A stretch of 64,000 nucleotides of DNA from SKVR01 sp046291875. Lineage in GTDB: Bacteria > Bacteroidota > Bacteroidia > Bacteroidales > UBA7960. Below the pieces are notes generated by a model. It saw nothing but the letters and a program-made list of their open reading frames with translations. It was not told the DNA's origin and did no database searches. Where the stretch lies: the NCBI GenBank assembly GCA_046291875.1, contig JBKBSF010000010.1, forward strand, positions 1 to 64,000, written 5' to 3'. Shown here piece after piece: positions 8,844 to 17,782 of this stretch (within the stretch, counting starts at the first letter, position 1; every line of letters starts with the position of its first letter). The position numbers were made by a program, and so were the translations under genes.

Positions 8844-9698
8844 ATGAAGTTAATTTTTGTGCTGATCCTTTCCGGTCTGTTCTCCGTTTTCACACAGACT
8901 GCTGCATATTCCCAAACCATTGCCGCGCCTCAAGAGTTGCGCGTTGAAAACTTTGCCTACTCGGGAAAATCTCTGGATATCTCAAATGAAACCCACGACC
9001 CCAGGGCAACCTTCTGGAAACCCGATGGAACCTTGCTCTTTGTAGTGGGGCGCAGAAGCAACAATATTGCTGTGTATCATTGCCAGGAGCCCTGGCAGTT
9101 AAACACCGCCACTTTTCTAACACAGGCAAGTATTCCGGGCGACAACCAGCATGGACTGTTTTTTCGCAACGATGGGCTTATGATGTGGGTATACGATCGC
9201 ACCTCTGTCTGGCATTTTCAGCTTTTATCGCCCTGGGATATTACCACCTTGTCGGAAGGGGTGAGAACAGATATGAGCCACTTTGCCTTACGAGGGCACG
9301 ACATAGCCTTCAAACCTGACGGTACCATCCTTTATATCGACGATCGCAATGCAGGTGTTGTTTTCCAATACACCCTTTCAGACCCCTGGGATGTTACTTC
9401 GGGTAATGTGACTTACACGCTTGACCTTAGTCAGATCCAGAAAGAAGTAAGAGGGGTGGAGTTTCTGCGCGATGGACTGACCATGATGCTGATGGATACC
9501 GATCGCAGGGAAGTATTGCAGTTTGAACTGGCACAACCCTGGGATATTTCTACGGCCACCTTTGCCGGTGCTTTCGATGTGAGCGATCAGACCCTGCAGG
9601 GCAGAGGATTGAGTTTCAGTATCGATGAAAGTATTATGTACGTTACAGCGCAGGATAAGCAGAAGATCTTTCAATATGAGCTTACACTGCAGGATTAG
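8844..9698 (+). CDS. Secreted beta-propeller-like repeat protein
   Basis: A 284-aa exported protein with a signal peptide (MKLIFVLILSGLFSVF.., cleavage near AAYSQ). The mature part repeats a module of about 50 residues ending in PW[DQ][IVL] (EPWQLNTAT, SPWDITTL, DPWDVTSG, QPWDISTAT), with F.PDG..L and D/G-R-X-N.V motifs between. These resemble blades of a six- or seven-bladed propeller. No catalytic residues are evident. It probably acts in the periplasm or at the surface. It is convergent with the downstream lipoprotein gene. Function not assigned. Confidence 0.7.
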   Translation: MKLIFVLILSGLFSVFTQTAAYSQTIAAPQELRVENFAYSGKSLDISNETHDPRATFWKPDGTLLFVVGRRSNNIAVYHCQEPWQLNTATFLTQASIPGDNQHGLFFRNDGLMMWVYDRTSVWHFQLLSPWDITTLSEGVRTDMSHFALRGHDIAFKPDGTILYIDDRNAGVVFQYTLSDPWDVTSGNVTYTLDLSQIQKEVRGVEFLRDGLTMMLMDTDRREVLQFELAQPWDISTATFAGAFDVSDQTLQGRGLSFSIDESIMYVTAQDKQKIFQYELTLQD

Positions 9699-9811
9699 AT
9701 AAGTATACTGAGTATTCCGGTTATTTCTGAACGGGAATCATTTTTCAGCCATGCCAGGGGTCTATGTGTGGAATATAAAGCTTGACAAATTTCTGGTTTT
9801 GCAAAGAGTTC

Positions 9812-10753
9812 TCAGGGATTTCTTTTGTAAAAATACACCCTGGGCATTACCCCGTGTCTTACTTCACTTACCGTAAAGTATCCGCTGCCATCGGTAGCAA
9901 AGGCGATGGCTTCGCCCTGTGGCTCCGGCACATAGTGCAGTCGGTGGGGAGGGCGCAGAAAAGCGTCGCGCATTCGTTCTCCTTCCGCGCGGGTCCAGAG
10001 AAAAACCTGGTCGTAGGTCTTAATAAGGATTTCCCGGCCATCGGGAGAGATATCTCCTGCAACGGCCCAGGTAAAGGGCAATGTGCCGTATTTCTCTGCC
10101 ACCAGGGTGTCGCCCGTTGCCTGGGGGAAAGGCAGCCGGTACACCGTAACGGGCATTTCGCGTTTGGTTACGATATAAATGTCGCCATTCCAGGGGTCTA
10201 TCATCAGGGTTTCGGCATCCATAAGTTTCTGGTCAGGGTATACAAAAGCGATGGTTTCAGCACCGGTAACCAGGATATCCTGTGGTTGTCCCTGGGCAAG
10301 GCTCACATCGGGCTCGGGGAAACGATAGATCCGTTTGATGGCATGTTGTGCCCTGTTGTCTCCGATCTCGCCCACGTAGAGGTAGTTGACGTTGGGTTCG
10401 GGTCCGGGGCCCATTGCTATGTCTTCCCAGTCGCGGTTTACGGTGCCCTGTATGCGGTAGGTTCCCTTCCAGGTACCATCGGTGGCCACCAGGAAGATCC
10501 GGTTGCTGTCGCCACTGTCGTTGTGAGTCCAGAACAGGGAGGATGCCTGGCGGCTGATCACCATCCCCGACGCTTCATCGATCTGGATATTGCTAAGCAA
10601 ACCCATGTCTGCCGGTCCCTGGAAAAGATCCGATACCGGCAGGTTGTCCATGGAATAGTCGGCTACAAAATGCGAATGATCCGGTCGGTATACATCAGTT
10701 TTACATTGCGTAAGCAATAGCGGTAACAGTAAGTAAAACCACGTCCGGACCAT
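9812..10753 (-). CDS. Propeller-like lipoprotein (esterase-like/SMP-30-type)
   Basis: A 313-aa lipoprotein: the signal peptide MVRTWFYLLLPLLLTQC ends with a lipobox Cys17. The mature protein has propeller-type strands with DEASGM, WTHNDSGDSNRIF, NRDWEDIAMGPG and YVGEIGDNRA. This pattern is seen in secreted esterase-like phytase/SMP-30-fold proteins, including acidic metal-binding loops. It starts 47 bases after the dsbD stop on the same strand, so the two may be cotranscribed. No enzymatic activity can be asserted from the sequence. Confidence 0.7.
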   Translation of the reverse strand: MVRTWFYLLLPLLLTQCKTDVYRPDHSHFVADYSMDNLPVSDLFQGPADMGLLSNIQIDEASGMVISRQASSLFWTHNDSGDSNRIFLVATDGTWKGTYRIQGTVNRDWEDIAMGPGPEPNVNYLYVGEIGDNRAQHAIKRIYRFPEPDVSLAQGQPQDILVTGAETIAFVYPDQKLMDAETLMIDPWNGDIYIVTKREMPVTVYRLPFPQATGDTLVAEKYGTLPFTWAVAGDISPDGREILIKTYDQVFLWTRAEGERMRDAFLRPPHRLHYVPEPQGEAIAFATDGSGYFTVSEVRHGVMPRVYFYKRNP

Positions 10754-10800
10754 GCGCTCTCGTTTTAAGTCTTTTCTTTTCAGATACCTGATCTGCCAGG

Positions 10801-12885
10801 TCAGGGGATGAAGTTGCGTTTGCCCTCTTCCAGGAAATCCACAAAATTCTGGATATTGGGATCATAGCCATGGGGAGGAGCAATCATTTGCTCATCATGG
10901 TTGAGGATCACGTAGTAGGGCTGTGTGTTCATGCCATAGCGTTCGGCCTGGAAGACGCTCCATTTCTGCCCTATAGTACGGATGGTACGCTCACGCCCCA
11001 ATGCCGAGGAAACAAACTGCTGGTCTTCGGGCAGCGCAGTGCGGTCATCCACATAGAGGGAGATCTTAACAAAGTCGTTGGCCAGGCTTTGCAATACCCT
11101 GGGGTCGGGCCATACGTTGGCTTCCATCTTCCGGCAATTGGCACAGCCCAGTCCTGTAAAATCCAGAAATACCGGCTTTCCGGCCTTTCGGGCAGCTGCC
11201 AGTCCTTCTTCATAATCGGTAAATGCCATCAGTCCGTGAGGCCCCTCCTTTACACTGCTGCCCACATAAAGGGTGCTGGCTGCACCTGGGGCGGCTGCAG
11301 CTACCCCCCGGCTCAGATCGAAATCCTGTGTGGTGGGTGAAGGAAGGAAAGAACTTACAGCACGCAGGGGAGCCCCCCACAAGCCTGGAAGCAGATAAAA
11401 AACAAAGGCAAAGGAAAGGATGGCCAGCATCAGGCGTGGCACACTCATATACTTAAGGTCGCTGTCGTGCGAAAACCTGATCTTTCCGATCAGGTAAAGG
11501 CCCAGCAGCAAAGCAATGGCAATCCAGAGCACGATAAACACTTCCCTGTCGAGGATACCCCATTGGGCCACCGCATCGGCAGTAGCAAGGAACTTCAGCG
11601 AGAAAGCCAGCACCACAAAACCCAGCACCACCTTTACAGCATTCATCCAGCCTCCCGATTTGGGGAGAGATTTCAGTGCAGTAGGGAACACCGCAAACAG
11701 CGTGAAAGGAACCGCCAGTGCCAGGCTGAAACCAAACATACCGATGGCAGGCCCGAATACATTGCCCCCCGTTGCGGCATCTACCAGCAGGGTGCCCACG
11801 ATGGGGCCGGTGCAGGAAAACGATACCAGCACAAAGGTCAATCCCATCAGAACCACCCCTATAAGGCCACCGGTGGCATCGGCTTTGGCATCCAGCTTGT
11901 TGGACCAGCTGGCGGGCATGGTAAGCTCAAAGGCACCAAAGAATGAGGCTGCAAAAAATATCAGCAGCGCAAAGAAAAACAGGTTGAAGCCAGGGCTGGT
12001 AGCCAGGGCATTGAGGGTATCGGCACCAAAGATCATTGAGATGGCCAGACCCAGCACCACGTAGCTGAATATGATGGTGAAACCATAAAAGAAAGCATCG
12101 CGAACTGCACGGGCACGGTTATCGGCATTGCGCAGAAAGAAGCTTACGGTAAGGGGGATCATGGGAAAAACACAGGGAGTAAGCAATGCCAGCAACCCTC
12201 CCAGCAGACCTGTAATGAACATGCTCCAGAACGATCTTCCTTGTGTGTCGCGGTCCTCAGGTGTAAAGATTCGGTCCTCAGAGGCAATCTCTGCTTCGTC
12301 GTTCTCTTCCACCGCTACATCCTCAGCCGGTTCTCCGGCAGATTCTTCGGCTACTCCCTCTTTCTGCTCCGTTTGTGCTGCACCTGCAGTGGCAGTGGCA
12401 GCAGCCTGCTGGCGGCCTGGCAGAGTAAAGGCAAAATCAATATAATCGGGGGGGAGGCACGATGTAGCATCGCAGCACATAAACATCAGCTCTCCCGTTA
12501 CCCTTACCGGTTGTGAAGAGAGCACCTCCACCGTACGGCTGAAGGTAACCTGCGGATTGCTGTACATCGACAGCTCCATGTTGAAGTTGGGATCAAATTT
12601 TACCTCTGCCCGTGGTGCTACCATATCGCCCACAAAACGGAACCCCTGCGGTTCGTTGAATTCAAACCCTGTGGGGATAGGGCCTCCGGGAGGAATGTCA
12701 AGGCCGTAGATCGACCAGCCTGGGTCGATGTGGGCCGTAAACTTCAGTTGGTAGGTGTTGTCAGATATTTTCTCCTGAGAGAAACTCCACTTCACAGGCT
12801 CCAGGATCTGAGCCTGTACTGTGAAAAAGCCGGCCATGAAGATCAGTAGAGTGGCCAGAAACATCCTTTGGGCTACTTGTTGCAT
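10801..12885 (-). CDS. dsbD: Thiol:disulfide interchange protein DsbD
   Basis: A 694-aa inner-membrane reductase that passes electrons from cytoplasmic thioredoxin to periplasmic proteins. Layout: signal peptide (1-26), periplasmic alpha domain with Cys138 and Cys143 in FMCCDATSC, an acidic Ala/Glu-rich linker (about 160-210), an eight-helix membrane domain with Cys238 (TPCVFP) and Cys358 (SFSCTGP), then a thioredoxin-like gamma domain with CANC at 581-584. All three cysteine pairs needed for the relay are present. Length is larger than the roughly 565 aa of E. coli DsbD, partly from the linker. It lies downstream of tilS and upstream of a lipoprotein gene on the same strand. Confidence 0.9.
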   Translation of the reverse strand: MQQVAQRMFLATLLIFMAGFFTVQAQILEPVKWSFSQEKISDNTYQLKFTAHIDPGWSIYGLDIPPGGPIPTGFEFNEPQGFRFVGDMVAPRAEVKFDPNFNMELSMYSNPQVTFSRTVEVLSSQPVRVTGELMFMCCDATSCLPPDYIDFAFTLPGRQQAAATATAGAAQTEQKEGVAEESAGEPAEDVAVEENDEAEIASEDRIFTPEDRDTQGRSFWSMFITGLLGGLLALLTPCVFPMIPLTVSFFLRNADNRARAVRDAFFYGFTIIFSYVVLGLAISMIFGADTLNALATSPGFNLFFFALLIFFAASFFGAFELTMPASWSNKLDAKADATGGLIGVVLMGLTFVLVSFSCTGPIVGTLLVDAATGGNVFGPAIGMFGFSLALAVPFTLFAVFPTALKSLPKSGGWMNAVKVVLGFVVLAFSLKFLATADAVAQWGILDREVFIVLWIAIALLLGLYLIGKIRFSHDSDLKYMSVPRLMLAILSFAFVFYLLPGLWGAPLRAVSSFLPSPTTQDFDLSRGVAAAAPGAASTLYVGSSVKEGPHGLMAFTDYEEGLAAARKAGKPVFLDFTGLGCANCRKMEANVWPDPRVLQSLANDFVKISLYVDDRTALPEDQQFVSSALGRERTIRTIGQKWSVFQAERYGMNTQPYYVILNHDEQMIAPPHGYDPNIQNFVDFLEEGKRNFIP

Positions 12886-12992
12886 AACGGGTTTATAGGT
12901 TATTGTCCGGATACGTGAAGAACCGGTGGGTTTTGGTTAAGATTATTTTGAAAGTATGCAAAAATCGATATGTTTGATATTTGTTAATTCTG

Positions 12993-13000
12993 CAAAATTA
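12993..13000 (-). promoter_or_regulatory. Possible -7 box (TAATTTTG on the minus strand) for dsbD
   Basis: A match to TAnnTTTG on the minus strand about 108 bases upstream of the dsbD ATG, within the tilS-dsbD gap. No convincing -33 element. Proposed only as a candidate. Confidence 0.35.
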
Positions 13001-13006
13001 AAACAA

Positions 13007-14353
13007 TCATTTTGACTTAGGTAGAAATTTCACTTTCAATATGTTTTTTGAAGATTTTTTAACTTTAAATCTCTCATCGGCACGCAAGCCTGCAACCCAA
13101 ACAATCTTCTCCCCCGAGCACAACAACCATATGTTTTGTTTGGATGTGCGCGGAATTTTCTGATCGGTAAGGTAGTCGCTGATCTTCTTTTTTCCTGACA
13201 TCCCCAGGGGGTAAAAATAGTCTCCCGGTAATGGGTTGCGCAGGGTAAGCGGGTATTGCAGTGTGTCGGCATCTATCCAGGCAGTATGGGTATTGTCTTT
13301 GTCGAACTCCGGGGTTTCAGTGTCCTGGAGGTTCTCTATGAGTATCACTCCCTGAGGCAATTCCTGCCGGCTTTGCTGCCTGGAGAGGGTGAAGACAGCG
13401 TGATGGGCCTGTTGAAGGGGCGAAACCAGCAGCTCATGCCGGTCGTGCAGGCACACATGGGTGGGCGAGTAAAACAACTTTCCGGGCTGCCTGTTGTGCA
13501 GATTTGCACAAAGGTCGTGGCATACCGGGGCTTCAAAGCCATAGGGGAGGAGCAGTTCGTATACCACCATTTCCATTGCCGGCATGGCCAGCAGTGCAGC
13601 AACAGAAATGGCAAAACTATCAGGAGAAGGCCAACGGCAATGCTGGGCTGTAAAGTCGTCGATCGCCTTGCGGATCAATTGGTGGCTCTGGTGGGCAACC
13701 ACCGACAGGTTCATGAACGCCTGGTCGACCCGTGGGTTGATTTGTCGCAATTGCGGAAGCACATGCAGCCGCAGGCGGTTGCGGATGTATTTGTCTTCCT
13801 GGTTGGTATGGTCTTCGCGATACACCAGCTCTTTTTGGCGGGCATACTCCTCAATCTGATGGCGGGTGGCAAACAGAAGGGGCCTGAGTAGATCCGGGGT
13901 CTTCAGCGGTATCCCCACCAGCCCTCGCAGGCCTGTGCCGCGTACCATGTTGATCAGCAGCGTTTCGGAATGATCATCGAGATGATGGGCGGTTGCCGCA
14001 AAGCAATACCCATGAGCCTGGCGCAGCTTACCGAACCAGCTATACCGCAGGTGCCGGGCGGCCATCTGGATACTGATAGCCTGGCGCCGGGCAAATGCCT
14101 CAGTGGAAAATCGGCGCGTATGGCATACAACCCCCCACTGCCGGGCAAGTTGCTCCACAAAGGCCTGATCCTGTTCCGACTCCACGCCCCGCAAACCAAA
14201 ATTGCAATGGGCAATGCCAAACGAAAAACCGGCACGGTGAAACAAATGCCCCATCACCACCGAATCCACACCCCCACTCACCGCAAGCAGGATCTCCTGC
14301 TGTGGCGAGAAAAGGTCTTTCTCCTGGATGAACTGTAAAAATCTCTCCAGCAT
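13007..14353 (-). CDS. tilS: tRNA(Ile)-lysidine synthase TilS
   Basis: A 448-aa enzyme that converts C34 of the tRNA-Ile CAU anticodon to lysidine, so that it reads AUA. The PP-loop ATP-binding motif SGGVDS is at 26-31, after MLERFLQFIQ. The HHLDDHSETLLINMVRGTGLRG segment is the second TilS signature. The C-terminal TilS_C domain is complete (RNPLPGDYFYPLGM..KKISDYL). I start at the ATG at 14353; upstream in-frame codons lack family similarity. This is an essential gene, expected in single copy. Confidence 0.92.
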   Translation of the reverse strand: MLERFLQFIQEKDLFSPQQEILLAVSGGVDSVVMGHLFHRAGFSFGIAHCNFGLRGVESEQDQAFVEQLARQWGVVCHTRRFSTEAFARRQAISIQMAARHLRYSWFGKLRQAHGYCFAATAHHLDDHSETLLINMVRGTGLRGLVGIPLKTPDLLRPLLFATRHQIEEYARQKELVYREDHTNQEDKYIRNRLRLHVLPQLRQINPRVDQAFMNLSVVAHQSHQLIRKAIDDFTAQHCRWPSPDSFAISVAALLAMPAMEMVVYELLLPYGFEAPVCHDLCANLHNRQPGKLFYSPTHVCLHDRHELLVSPLQQAHHAVFTLSRQQSRQELPQGVILIENLQDTETPEFDKDNTHTAWIDADTLQYPLTLRNPLPGDYFYPLGMSGKKKISDYLTDQKIPRTSKQNIWLLCSGEKIVWVAGLRADERFKVKKSSKNILKVKFLPKSK

Positions 14354-14564
14354 GGGTTTAGGGTGTTCTCTTTTTTCGGGACAATGGGCTGGCACAAAGG
14401 TACATGCTTTGCACCGATTCACAGAAAGGTTTTTTTTGCAGGTGTTGTAACTTTTGTTGCCCATGCCACGTCATATGCACAAAGAAAAACGATACTTAGT
14501 CTGAATTTCCACAATATTCAGACGGATCGCAAAAACAAGATTACAAATCCAAAGCTTTTTTATT

Positions 14565-14879
14565 ATGAACTGCCAGATAAAAACCATCGTCCTTTCATGT
14601 TTGCTGCTGGGTGCCACCCTCAGCAGTCCGGCGCAAAGCCTGCGCAAACTCATTGCCTATACCCAGCAGGGGGCCACCATTGAGTTTTACAGTAAAGTAG
14701 AAGAACTCATAGAAGAAGAGGAACCCATCCCGGCCCATGTGTCATTAACTCCCTCTGTGGCTGAGCAACCCATTAATATCAGCGCCTTCCGTAAACCCGA
14801 GAAGGAACTCGATGAACCCCTCGATTGGGTTCATATGGCCGGCATAGCCACTGAAAATGAAAACCCTCAGGCAAAATAA
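14565..14879 (+). CDS. Small secreted protein of unknown function
   Basis: A 104-aa protein with a signal peptide (IKTIVLSCLLLGATLSSPAQ). The mature part is short, with an acidic stretch (VEELIEEEEP) and a C-terminal AFRKPEKELDEPLDWVH. No known domain recognised. It is supported as a real gene by the signal peptide, the ATG start, the absence of repeats and a strong intrinsic terminator about 30 bases after the stop. It is divergent from tilS with about 210 bases between the two starts. Confidence 0.6.
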   Translation: MNCQIKTIVLSCLLLGATLSSPAQSLRKLIAYTQQGATIEFYSKVEELIEEEEPIPAHVSLTPSVAEQPINISAFRKPEKELDEPLDWVHMAGIATENENPQAK

Positions 14880-14912
14880 CGTTCTTTCCTTTATGTTGTT
14901 TTTGTTTTGATT

Positions 14913-14943
14913 AGCCCTGCTGCCTGGCAGGGCTTTTTTTTTT
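14913..14943 (+). terminator. Intrinsic terminator
   Basis: Perfect 8-bp stem AGCCCTGC / GCAGGGCT with a 6-base loop and a run of nine T, placed right behind the small secreted protein gene. Confidence 0.88.
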
Positions 14944-15012
14944 GTGTGCTGGTTTTCCGGGAGGAAGGAGGAAGGGGGGGTGAATGGGGAAAGGGAAAAG
15001 GTGAAAGGTAAA

Positions 15013-15068
15013 AGGTGGTCCCTTCGACGGGCTCAGGGTCCACTATCGACCGGCTCAGGGCCCACTTA
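15013..15068 (+). repeat. R1 repeats, site 4 (two units)
   Basis: Two R1 units (CCTTCGACGGGCTCAGGG and a diverged CGACCGGCTCAGGG unit) precede an R4 copy. The gap 14880-15367 contains only these R1 units, R4 copy 3, a GGGGTATGAGG-like low-complexity stretch and R3 copy 2. Confidence 0.7.
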
Positions 15069-15084
15069 GCATCAACATCAGACA

Positions 15085-15226
15085 TCCTGCATCGCCCCCT
15101 TAGCCCCGGAGGGGCGACATATTTGTAGCCCAATCAGAAGCACCCCCGAAACAGGCGCTGCACCCACCGCCGCCAGAGAATATCGGAACAACCCGTTGCA
15201 GCGCAATGCAGCCCGGCGGGGGGTAG
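15085..15226 (+). repeat. R4 repeat, copy 3
   Basis: Begins with a CCCCGGAGGGG hairpin. It keeps GGCGCTGCACCCACCGCC and GTTGCAGCGCAATGCAGCCC, but the central CCCGGGTGCAGCCCGGG palindrome has been replaced by unrelated sequence. Confidence 0.7.
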
Positions 15227-15319
15227 GGGTATGAGGTATGAGGGATGGGGTGCAGGATTTGAGAAATCCCGGATGAGGAATGAGATTTCAGGTTTTGGGA
15301 TTGGGTATCGACCAGAAGG

Positions 15320-15360
15320 AACCAGGGAACCGGAAACTTCCACAGGAATTTCCAGCTTCA
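15320..15360 (+). repeat. R3 repeat, copy 2
   Basis: GGAAACTTCCACAGGAATTT followed by CCAGCTTC, one base different from the consensus core. It lies just beyond the 3' end of the ParE-like toxin gene. Confidence 0.65.
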
Positions 15361-15367
15361 GGGTATT

Positions 15368-15670
15368 TTAAGAAAGGTTTGATGAAATTTTTTTTGGGTC
15401 CATCCTGGTGTCAAATAGTCCGACTATGTTGATGGTTGTATCAGAAAACTTATAATACAGAGTAGTTTGCCGGGTAACCACGCATCTGTGCAACCCCTTT
15501 TTAAAACTTGATTCTTCGTTGCTCTTAGGGTAAGTTTTGATTAATTCCAGCGACTTATCCAGCTTTGCTATAAATGCTTGTTTTGCTTTTGATGACCATT
15601 CTTCTTGCAGGTAGTCAAGAAGCTTTTCGAGTTTCCTGGCAGCCCTGGGAGAGAGAACAATTCTTCTCAT
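15368..15670 (-). CDS. RelE/ParE-family toxin
   Basis: A 100-aa basic protein with the RelE/ParE fold pattern: SPRAARKLEKLLDYLQEEW (helical pair), FIAKLDKSLELIKTYP, then the beta strands RCVVTRQTTLYYKF and INIVGLFDTRMDPKK. The conserved closing strand and N-terminal helices fit ParE toxins, which poison gyrase or otherwise act as toxins; the target cannot be assigned. Its ATG overlaps the antitoxin stop codon (ATGA), so the two are translationally coupled. Confidence 0.83.
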   Translation of the reverse strand: MRRIVLSPRAARKLEKLLDYLQEEWSSKAKQAFIAKLDKSLELIKTYPKSNEESSFKKGLHRCVVTRQTTLYYKFSDTTINIVGLFDTRMDPKKISSNLS

Positions 15671-15891
15671 TTTCTGTGCTTTTTCAAAATCGCTTCATAA
15701 TCCACAATTTCACCCTCTTCGACCTCTGCAATCCCCGCTTCGATCTCTTCCTTCTGCTCGTTGGACAAAGAGTTCCAGAAGTCTTCCCTGGTTTCTTTGC
15801 TGAGAAGTTTGCGAATGGCCTCCAGCATTTCAACATTCTGCGATTCCAGGATCAATTTCATTAAATGCAGTTTGGTGGTTTGAATGTTCAT
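15667..15891 (-). CDS. Antitoxin of the ParE-type module
   Basis: A 74-aa acidic protein (MNIQTTKLHLMKLILES.., with ..EEIEAGIAEVEEGEIVDYEAILKKHRK). The amphipathic N-terminus plus an acidic C-terminal neutralising segment is the usual plan for antitoxins paired with RelE/ParE toxins in Bacteroidota. The ATG at 15891 is chosen; an in-frame non-ATG start 45 bases upstream is less likely. A four-base ATGA overlap with the toxin marks a two-gene operon. Confidence 0.78.
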   Translation of the reverse strand: MNIQTTKLHLMKLILESQNVEMLEAIRKLLSKETREDFWNSLSNEQKEEIEAGIAEVEEGEIVDYEAILKKHRK

Positions 15892-16110
15892 GGCAATTCT
15901 TTTTACAAATTTAGTGTAATCAAGGGCAATTTGCAACTCCTTGTTCAGATGGGAAATGTTGAAGTCGTGAAGGAATGAAGAAAGGGAAATGAAAAATAAT
16001 CAATGGTGATAAATAAAGAATCGGGAATAAAGAATGATGAGAACATTCATTCATTGGCAGCGAGAGAAAAATCGCGAATCGGTTTTGTCAACCGGGGATG
16101 GAACCTGTCT

Positions 16111-16200
16111 TGCAAAGGCGCAAATCAATTCGACCCCTCCGGGGTCGTCGGTATTTTAGGAATGATTTGTTGCTATATGCATAAGACCCCGGAGGGCTCA
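16111..16200 (+). repeat. R5 repeat, copy 1
   Basis: Contains the hairpin CGACCCCTCCGGGGTCG, a TTTGTTGCTATA segment and a second ACCCCGGAGGG block. Recurs at 53329-53405 (complete) and partly at 17431-17447 and 50243-50285. The gap 15892-16808 holds this copy, a 60-bp direct repeat, an R1 array and an R4 copy. Confidence 0.7.
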
Positions 16201-16257
16201 GGCGCGATTTGTTTTTCAAAGGGAATTGGTGGGGAAAATACGGACCCTTCGACAAGC
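16198..16257 (+). repeat. 60-bp direct repeat, left copy (DR-L)
   Basis: Starts TCAGGCGCGATTTG and ends CCCTTCGACAAGC. It is repeated without visible change at 17445-17504, on the other side of the VapBC module. Confidence 0.88.
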
Positions 16258-16465
16258 TCAAGTACCACCCTTTGACAAGCTCAGGGACCACCCTTCGAGG
16301 GGTTGGTGTAGGTGGTCCCTTCGACAGGTGCCACAATGAGCCCTTCGACCAGCTCAGGGACCACCTGTCGAATTGCTCAGGGACCACCCTTCGACGAGCT
16401 CAGGGTCCACCCTTCGACGAGCTCAGGGACCACCTGTCGAATTGCTCAGGGTCCACTATCGACCG
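16244..16465 (+). repeat. R1 repeat array, site 5
   Basis: About nine R1 units, including the CCACAATGAGCCCTTCGACC variant and two TGTCGAATTGCTCAGGG variants. It starts within the left 60-bp direct repeat and ends in front of an R4 copy. Confidence 0.8.
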
Positions 16466-16496
16466 GCTCAGTATCCCCTTAGCATCAACATCAGAC

Positions 16497-16640
16497 ATCC
16501 GGCATCGCTCCCTTAAGCCCTGAAAGGGCGACAATCAATCAGCCCCGGGTGCAGCCCGGGGTTAAAGGCGCCCATTGATCCAGGCGTTGCACCCACCGCC
16601 ACCCGAAAAAAAAGACACAACCCGTTGCAGCGCAATGCTT
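16497..16640 (+). repeat. R4 repeat, copy 4
   Basis: Nearly identical to copy 1 over CTGAAAGGGCGACAATC, AGCCCCGGGTGCAGCCCGGG and GGCGCCCATTGATCCAGGCG. Ends abruptly at GCGCAATGC. Confidence 0.75.
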
Positions 16641-16808
16641 TTCTGTGAACTCTCGCTTCTCATCTCTATTGCCCTCTCCATTAACCATTAAAATTGTCCC
16701 ACGATACGCAAACCCGCAACGCTCCAAGGCTCAACATTTTAGTTGCTAAACTTTTAAAACTCGCGAAAGTTGCATAACTTTAAGGCTGGAAAACCAATGA
16801 TTTCAATC

Positions 16809-17012
16809 ATGAAAACCATAACTTTCAGAGTTAAGAATCAAAAAGACTATTATCTGCTCAAAGAAATCGCAGAAAGGTTGGGGATAGATATTCTTGAACA
16901 GCAGAAGGATGTTGAACGTACCGGAAACAGCAGAACATGGAGTTTTCTTGGTAGTGTTGACCTCAATCGAACTATGGATAAGTTGAAAATCAGGGATTTC
17001 GCTCATGAGTAG
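16809..17012 (+). CDS. Putative antitoxin of the VapC-type module
   Basis: A 67-aa protein (MKTITFRVKNQKDYYLLKEIAERLGI..) with a short beta strand plus helix at the N-terminus and a positively charged C-terminus. It immediately precedes a PIN-domain toxin and overlaps its start by eight bases (CATGAGTAG), the usual arrangement in vapBC operons. The ATG at 16809 is preferred; a further in-frame ATG lies at 16797. Its sequence does not match a classic AbrB or RHH antitoxin that I can recognise, so the role rests on context. Confidence 0.72.
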   Translation: MKTITFRVKNQKDYYLLKEIAERLGIDILEQQKDVERTGNSRTWSFLGSVDLNRTMDKLKIRDFAHE

Positions 17013-17406
17013 TGTCATGTTGGATACCAATATCTTGATATATGCCCTGGATAGGTCATCTGCTTATCATAAGGAATCGGTTAAGATATTAGAAGATCCG
17101 GGTCTTCAGCTTTTCATCACATCTAAAGTAGTTTCTGAATATTTTGCTGTTTGCTCTAAGCTGGATCTGGAAAGTTCTATTGTATTTAGCTTTTACAAAG
17201 AGTTGAGGGAAAATACTACAATGCTATTCCCTTATGCTGAAAGTATGGTGCTGTTTGAAAAACTGATTGAAAAATATAAGTCTAAAGGTAATCGGGTTTA
17301 CGATCTTGAAATAGCCTCAGTAGTTGCAACTTATGGGTTAGATTATCTGGCCAGTTTTAACAGAGTTGATTTTGAAAAAATTGATGAAGTTAAACTTCTG
17401 AGTTAA
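17005..17406 (+). CDS. PIN-domain toxin (VapC family)
   Basis: A 133-aa PIN-fold RNase toxin. The acidic active-site series is visible: Asp7 in MLDTNILIYALD, Glu45 in VVSEYF and Asp100 in RVYDLEIAS. Family VapCs cleave tRNA or rRNA. Translation is coupled to the upstream antitoxin through an eight-base overlap. The pair sits between 60-bp direct repeats and differs in base composition (AT-rich) from the repeats around it, consistent with arrival as a unit. Confidence 0.86.
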   Translation: MSSVMLDTNILIYALDRSSAYHKESVKILEDPGLQLFITSKVVSEYFAVCSKLDLESSIVFSFYKELRENTTMLFPYAESMVLFEKLIEKYKSKGNRVYDLEIASVVATYGLDYLASFNRVDFEKIDEVKLLS

Positions 17407-17444
17407 CAACCATCCCAGGTGCATCAGGGCCAGTTCCTCCGGGG

Positions 17445-17504
17445 TCAGGCGCGATTTGTTTTTCAAAGGGAATTGGTGGGGAAAATACGGACCCTTCGAC
17501 AAGC
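17445..17504 (+). repeat. 60-bp direct repeat, right copy (DR-R)
   Basis: Same 60 bases as 16198-16257, placed 38 bases after the toxin stop codon. It is preceded by a truncated R5 piece (TTCCTCCGGGG) and continues into two R1 units (17491-17565). The remaining gap to the histidine kinase gene at 17783 shows nothing recognisable. Confidence 0.88.
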
Positions 17505-17782
17505 AGTGCAGGTGGTCCCTGAGCCTGTCGAAGGGGTCCACCATTGTCGAATTGCTCAGGACCCTTCCCTTTCAACTCAACTCTCAACTCCCTCGCACCT
17601 CTAATCTTCATCCCCCCCCTCATTTCCCATTTTTCCCTGCAACCTTATCCGTATTTTTACGTAAAAACCTGAGAATACTACTTCGGGATACACCTGAATC
17701 ATCTACTATAACCAAAAAAAGCATAACTTAGTAAAGTAACCGGGTTGGCAGGGAACGTAAACCTAAAACACACCTTACAGCA

